From Pseudomonas entomophila (GTDB taxonomy: Bacteria; Pseudomonadota; Gammaproteobacteria; Pseudomonadales; Pseudomonadaceae), in contig NZ_JARGCS010000012.1 in the NCBI RefSeq assembly GCF_029193575.1, forward strand, positions 496,001 to 560,000: DNA of 64,000 nt. Direction: 5' to 3'. Positions 61,309 through 64,000 of this stretch are shown here, piece by piece. The notes below the pieces were generated by a model. The model was given only the letters and a program-made list of their open reading frames with translations, did not search any database and had not been told where the DNA came from. The translations under genes were made by a program, and so were the position numbers. Numbering within the stretch: the first letter of the stretch is position 1; every line of letters begins with the position of its first letter.

Positions 61309-61590
61309 ATGCGCAGTCCCTATTGGTTGTTTCTCGTCCTGCTCCTGCTTCTCGGTGGCCTGCAATATCGCCTTTGGGTGGGTAATGGCAGCCTGGCGCA
61401 AGTGGCCGAGCTTCAGCAGCAGATCGCCGACCAGCATGCGGAAAACGAACGGTTGCTGGAGCGCAATCGTGTGCTCGACGCAGAAGTCCTGGAGTTGAAA
61501 AAAGGCATGGAGACCGTCGAAGAACGGGCTCGTCATGAACTGGGGATGGTCAAGGAGGGTGAAACCCTCTACCAGTTGCCGCAGAAATGA
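61309..61590 (+). CDS. ftsB: cell division protein FtsB
   Basis: 93-residue bitopic inner-membrane protein of the divisome; forms the FtsQ-FtsB-FtsL complex. Single N-terminal transmembrane helix (YWLFLVLLLLLGGLQYRLWVG, residues 5-25), then a periplasmic leucine-zipper-like coiled coil (LAQVAELQQQIADQHAENERLLERNRVLDAEVLELKKGMETVEERARHELGMVKEGETLYQ). A TTG codon precedes the ATG. The final ATGA overlaps ispD. eno-ftsB-ispD order is conserved in pseudomonads. Confidence 0.95.
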   Translation: MRSPYWLFLVLLLLLGGLQYRLWVGNGSLAQVAELQQQIADQHAENERLLERNRVLDAEVLELKKGMETVEERARHELGMVKEGETLYQLPQK

Positions 61591-62294
61591 CCCAGCCACT
61601 GCCGGCCTTCTGGGCCGTGATTCCCGCCGCGGGCGTTGGCGCCCGCATGGTTGCCGACCGTCCCAAGCAATACCTGCAACTGGGCGGGCAGACGATTCTC
61701 GAGCATAGCCTCGACTGTTTCCTCGACCACCCCGCGCTCAAGGGCGTGGTGGTCAGCATTGCCGCCGACGACCCCTACTGGCCTGGCCTGCGTTGCGCCG
61801 GTGACCCGCGCATCCAGCGTGCGGCGGGTGGGCGCGAGCGGGCCGACTCGGTGCTCAATGCCCTGTTGCTGCTGCATGCCCAAGGGGCGGCAGACGGTGA
61901 TTGGGTGCTGGTGCACGATGCGGCGCGGCCGAACCTGGCGCGCAGCGACCTGGACAAGCTGTTGCACGAGCTGGCCGATGACCCGGTGGGTGGCCTGTTG
62001 GCTGTGCCGGCGCGCGACACGCTCAAGCGTGCCGATGCCCAGGGCCGGGTGGCGGCCACGGTCGACCGCAGCACCATCTGGCAGGCCTATACGCCGCAGA
62101 TGTTCCGCTTGGGCACCTTGCACCGGGCGTTGGCCGAGTGCCTGGTGTCGGAGGTGGCGGTCACCGACGAGTCGTCCGCGATCGAATGGGCCGGGCATGC
62201 GCCGCGCTTGGTCGAAGGGCGCAGCGACAACCTCAAGGTCACCCGCCCGGAAGACCTGGAGTGGTTGCGTCAGCGCTGGGCCGCACGGCGCTGA
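61587..62294 (+). CDS. ispD: 2-C-methyl-D-erythritol 4-phosphate cytidylyltransferase
   Basis: Third step of the non-mevalonate isoprenoid pathway, after Dxr. 235 residues. The nucleotide-binding loop is AVIPAAGVGARMVADRPKQYLQLGGQTILEHSLDCFL (near 8-45). Further motifs are GGRERADSVLNALLLL, WVLVHDAARPNL (near 105), PARDTLKRAD and TPQMFRLGTLHRAL, and TDESSAIEWAGHAPRLVEGRSDNLKVTRPEDLEW. The start overlaps the ftsB stop by 4 nt. Confidence 0.97.
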   Translation: MTQPLPAFWAVIPAAGVGARMVADRPKQYLQLGGQTILEHSLDCFLDHPALKGVVVSIAADDPYWPGLRCAGDPRIQRAAGGRERADSVLNALLLLHAQGAADGDWVLVHDAARPNLARSDLDKLLHELADDPVGGLLAVPARDTLKRADAQGRVAATVDRSTIWQAYTPQMFRLGTLHRALAECLVSEVAVTDESSAIEWAGHAPRLVEGRSDNLKVTRPEDLEWLRQRWAARR

Positions 62295-62319
62295 TCAGTG
62301 ATGGTCCGGGCTGGTGGTG

Positions 62320-62356
62320 AACCTGCAGGAGCGGGTTTGCCCCGCGATAGGGCCGG
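62320..62356 (-). repeat. REP element between ispD and the LysR gene
   Basis: Reads AACCTGCAGGAGCGGGTTTG then CCCCGCGATAGGGCCGGC, minus orientation, between the stops of the convergent ispD and LysR genes. Confidence 0.75.
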
Positions 62357-62371
62357 CACAGCCACTACGAT

Positions 62372-63268
62372 TCACCCGGCCCGATACTCCGGCAACCGCG
62401 CCAACCCCTCCTTGAGATGATCCACCAACCTGCGCACTTTCGGCGACAGATGCCGTTGCTGCGGGTAAAGCGCCCACACCGCCGTGTTCGGTGGCTGGTG
62501 TGCCTCCAGCAACGACACCAGCGCGCCACTGTGCAGGTGCTCGAGCACGTAATAGTCCGGCAGCTGGCACAACCCCATCCCTTGCAAGGCCGCATCCAAT
62601 ACCGCCTGCCCACTGTTGCAGCGCCAGTTGCCCTGCACCCGCTGGCTGATTTCCCGCCCCTCCTGCTGCAAGGCCCACAGGTCCGAACTGCCGACCAGGC
62701 AGTTGTGCCGCGCCAGCTCCGACAGGCTATGCGGCCGCCCATAGCGCTCCAGGTACGCCGGCGAGGCACACAGGTACATGCGCCGAGGCGCCAGGCGCGT
62801 GGCCACCAGCCGCGAATCCTGCAAGCGGCCGAGGCGGATGGCCAGGTCCATGCCTTCGTGCACCAGGTCCAGGGTGCGGTTGCTCAGTTCCACTTCCACC
62901 CGCAACTGCGGGTAAAGCCCCATGAAGCGCGTCACCAACGGCACGATGAAACGCTCGCCATAGGCCACCGCGCAGGTCATGCGCAGCAGGCCCTTGGGCT
63001 CGCTGGCAAGGTCGCCCATGGCGCGCAAGGCTTCCTCGCGGCCATCTTGCAAGCGCTGGCAATGTTGCAGGAAGGTCTGCCCGGCCTCGCTCAGGGTCAC
63101 GCGCCGGGTGCTGCGGTACAGCAGGCGGGTTTGCAGACGCTCCTCGAGGCGGGCGATCTGCCGGCTGATGTGCGAAGACGACACGCCCAGGCGCTCGGCT
63201 GCCGCGGTGAACTGGCCGGACTCGGCCACCGCGACGAATTCGTCGATCCCTTCCCAGCGGCTGCTCAT
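62372..63268 (-). CDS. LysR-family transcriptional regulator
   Basis: 298 residues. The N-terminal winged helix-turn-helix is MSSRWEGIDEFVAVAESGQFTAAAERLGVSSSHISRQIARLEERLQTRLLYRSTRRVTLSEAGQTFL (residues 1-67). The rest is the two-lobed effector-binding domain (GLLRMTCAVAYGERFIVPLVTRFMGLYPQLRVEVELSNRTLDLVHEGMDLAIRLG). It is divergent from the formaldehyde dehydrogenase gene with 106 bp between starts, so that gene is a likely target, but LysR neighbours are not always targets. The ligand is unknown. Confidence 0.93.
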   Translation of the reverse strand: MSSRWEGIDEFVAVAESGQFTAAAERLGVSSSHISRQIARLEERLQTRLLYRSTRRVTLSEAGQTFLQHCQRLQDGREEALRAMGDLASEPKGLLRMTCAVAYGERFIVPLVTRFMGLYPQLRVEVELSNRTLDLVHEGMDLAIRLGRLQDSRLVATRLAPRRMYLCASPAYLERYGRPHSLSELARHNCLVGSSDLWALQQEGREISQRVQGNWRCNSGQAVLDAALQGMGLCQLPDYYVLEHLHSGALVSLLEAHQPPNTAVWALYPQQRHLSPKVRRLVDHLKEGLARLPEYRAG

Positions 63269-63341
63269 GGATTATCCCTGCATGGCAATAATGTTTTGTG
63301 TTGGCTCGGATTATTCCTCAAAAGGCGGTGAATTACACTGA

Positions 63342-64000
<659 letters not shown>

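Overview
This 64-kb window is chromosomal core DNA from a Pseudomonas, most likely of the P. putida group. The evidence is uniformly high-GC coding with Pseudomonas codon use, a gene order I recognise from P. putida and P. aeruginosa chromosomes (ppc-adk-tsaB; rpsB-tsf-pyrH-frr-uppS-cdsA-dxr-rseP-bamA-skp-lpxD-fabZ-lpxA-lpxB-rnhB-dnaE-accA; pyrG-kdsA-eno-ftsB-ispD), and many intergenic copies of the short REP palindrome typical of P. putida. I see no tRNA, rRNA, CRISPR array, insertion sequence, prophage or obvious genomic island. Both ends cut a gene: an OmpA-type lipoprotein on the left and a glutathione-dependent formaldehyde dehydrogenase on the right.

Layout. 1-1.5 kb: two cell-envelope lipoprotein genes and a small unknown gene, all on the minus strand. 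1.65-10.4 kb: ppc, adk, tsaB, two genes of unknown role (one DUF72), a PEP-mutase-superfamily enzyme, an extensin-like protein, an unknown protein with an internal duplication, and rsmJ. 10.5-15.5 kb: a TetR repressor divergent from a two-gene RND efflux operon resembling MexL/MexJK. 15.6-22.2 kb: two exported proteins, plsB, a cold-shock protein, and a dapE-rlmA-unknown operon. 22.3-24.9 kb: a GH17-GT2 fusion of the NdvB type. 25.1-27.6 kb: tcdA facing csdE-csdA. 27.7-35.9 kb: dapD, an ArsC/Spx-like protein, a CPA1 antiporter, dapC, glnD and map. 36.1-56.96 kb: a long plus-strand run for translation, isoprenoid and phospholipid synthesis, outer-membrane assembly, lipid A, DNA replication, fatty-acid initiation and tRNA-Ile lysidine synthesis. 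57.2-62.3 kb: pyrG-kdsA-eno-ftsB-ispD. 62.4-64 kb: a LysR regulator divergent from the formaldehyde dehydrogenase gene.

The genes converge on envelope building. Lipid A (lpxD, fabZ, lpxA, lpxB), KDO (kdsA), phospholipid (plsB, cdsA), fatty acid (accA, fabZ), undecaprenyl and isoprenoid precursors (dxr, ispD, uppS), diaminopimelate (dapC, dapD, dapE), outer-membrane protein folding (bamA, skp), envelope stress proteolysis (rseP) and division (ftsB) all lie within 44 kb. A second theme is RNA modification: TsaB starts t6A synthesis, TcdA with CsdA/CsdE cyclises it to ct6A, TilS makes lysidine, and RsmJ and RlmA methylate rRNA.

I did not find a convincing undescribed system. The features that merit a look are regulatory RNAs and intercistronic hairpins in the ribosomal/lipid A run, a perfect 16-bp palindrome upstream of the lipoprotein pair, the repeat-containing protein at 8.9-9.5 kb, a candidate operator for the efflux operon, and two families of short intergenic repeats.
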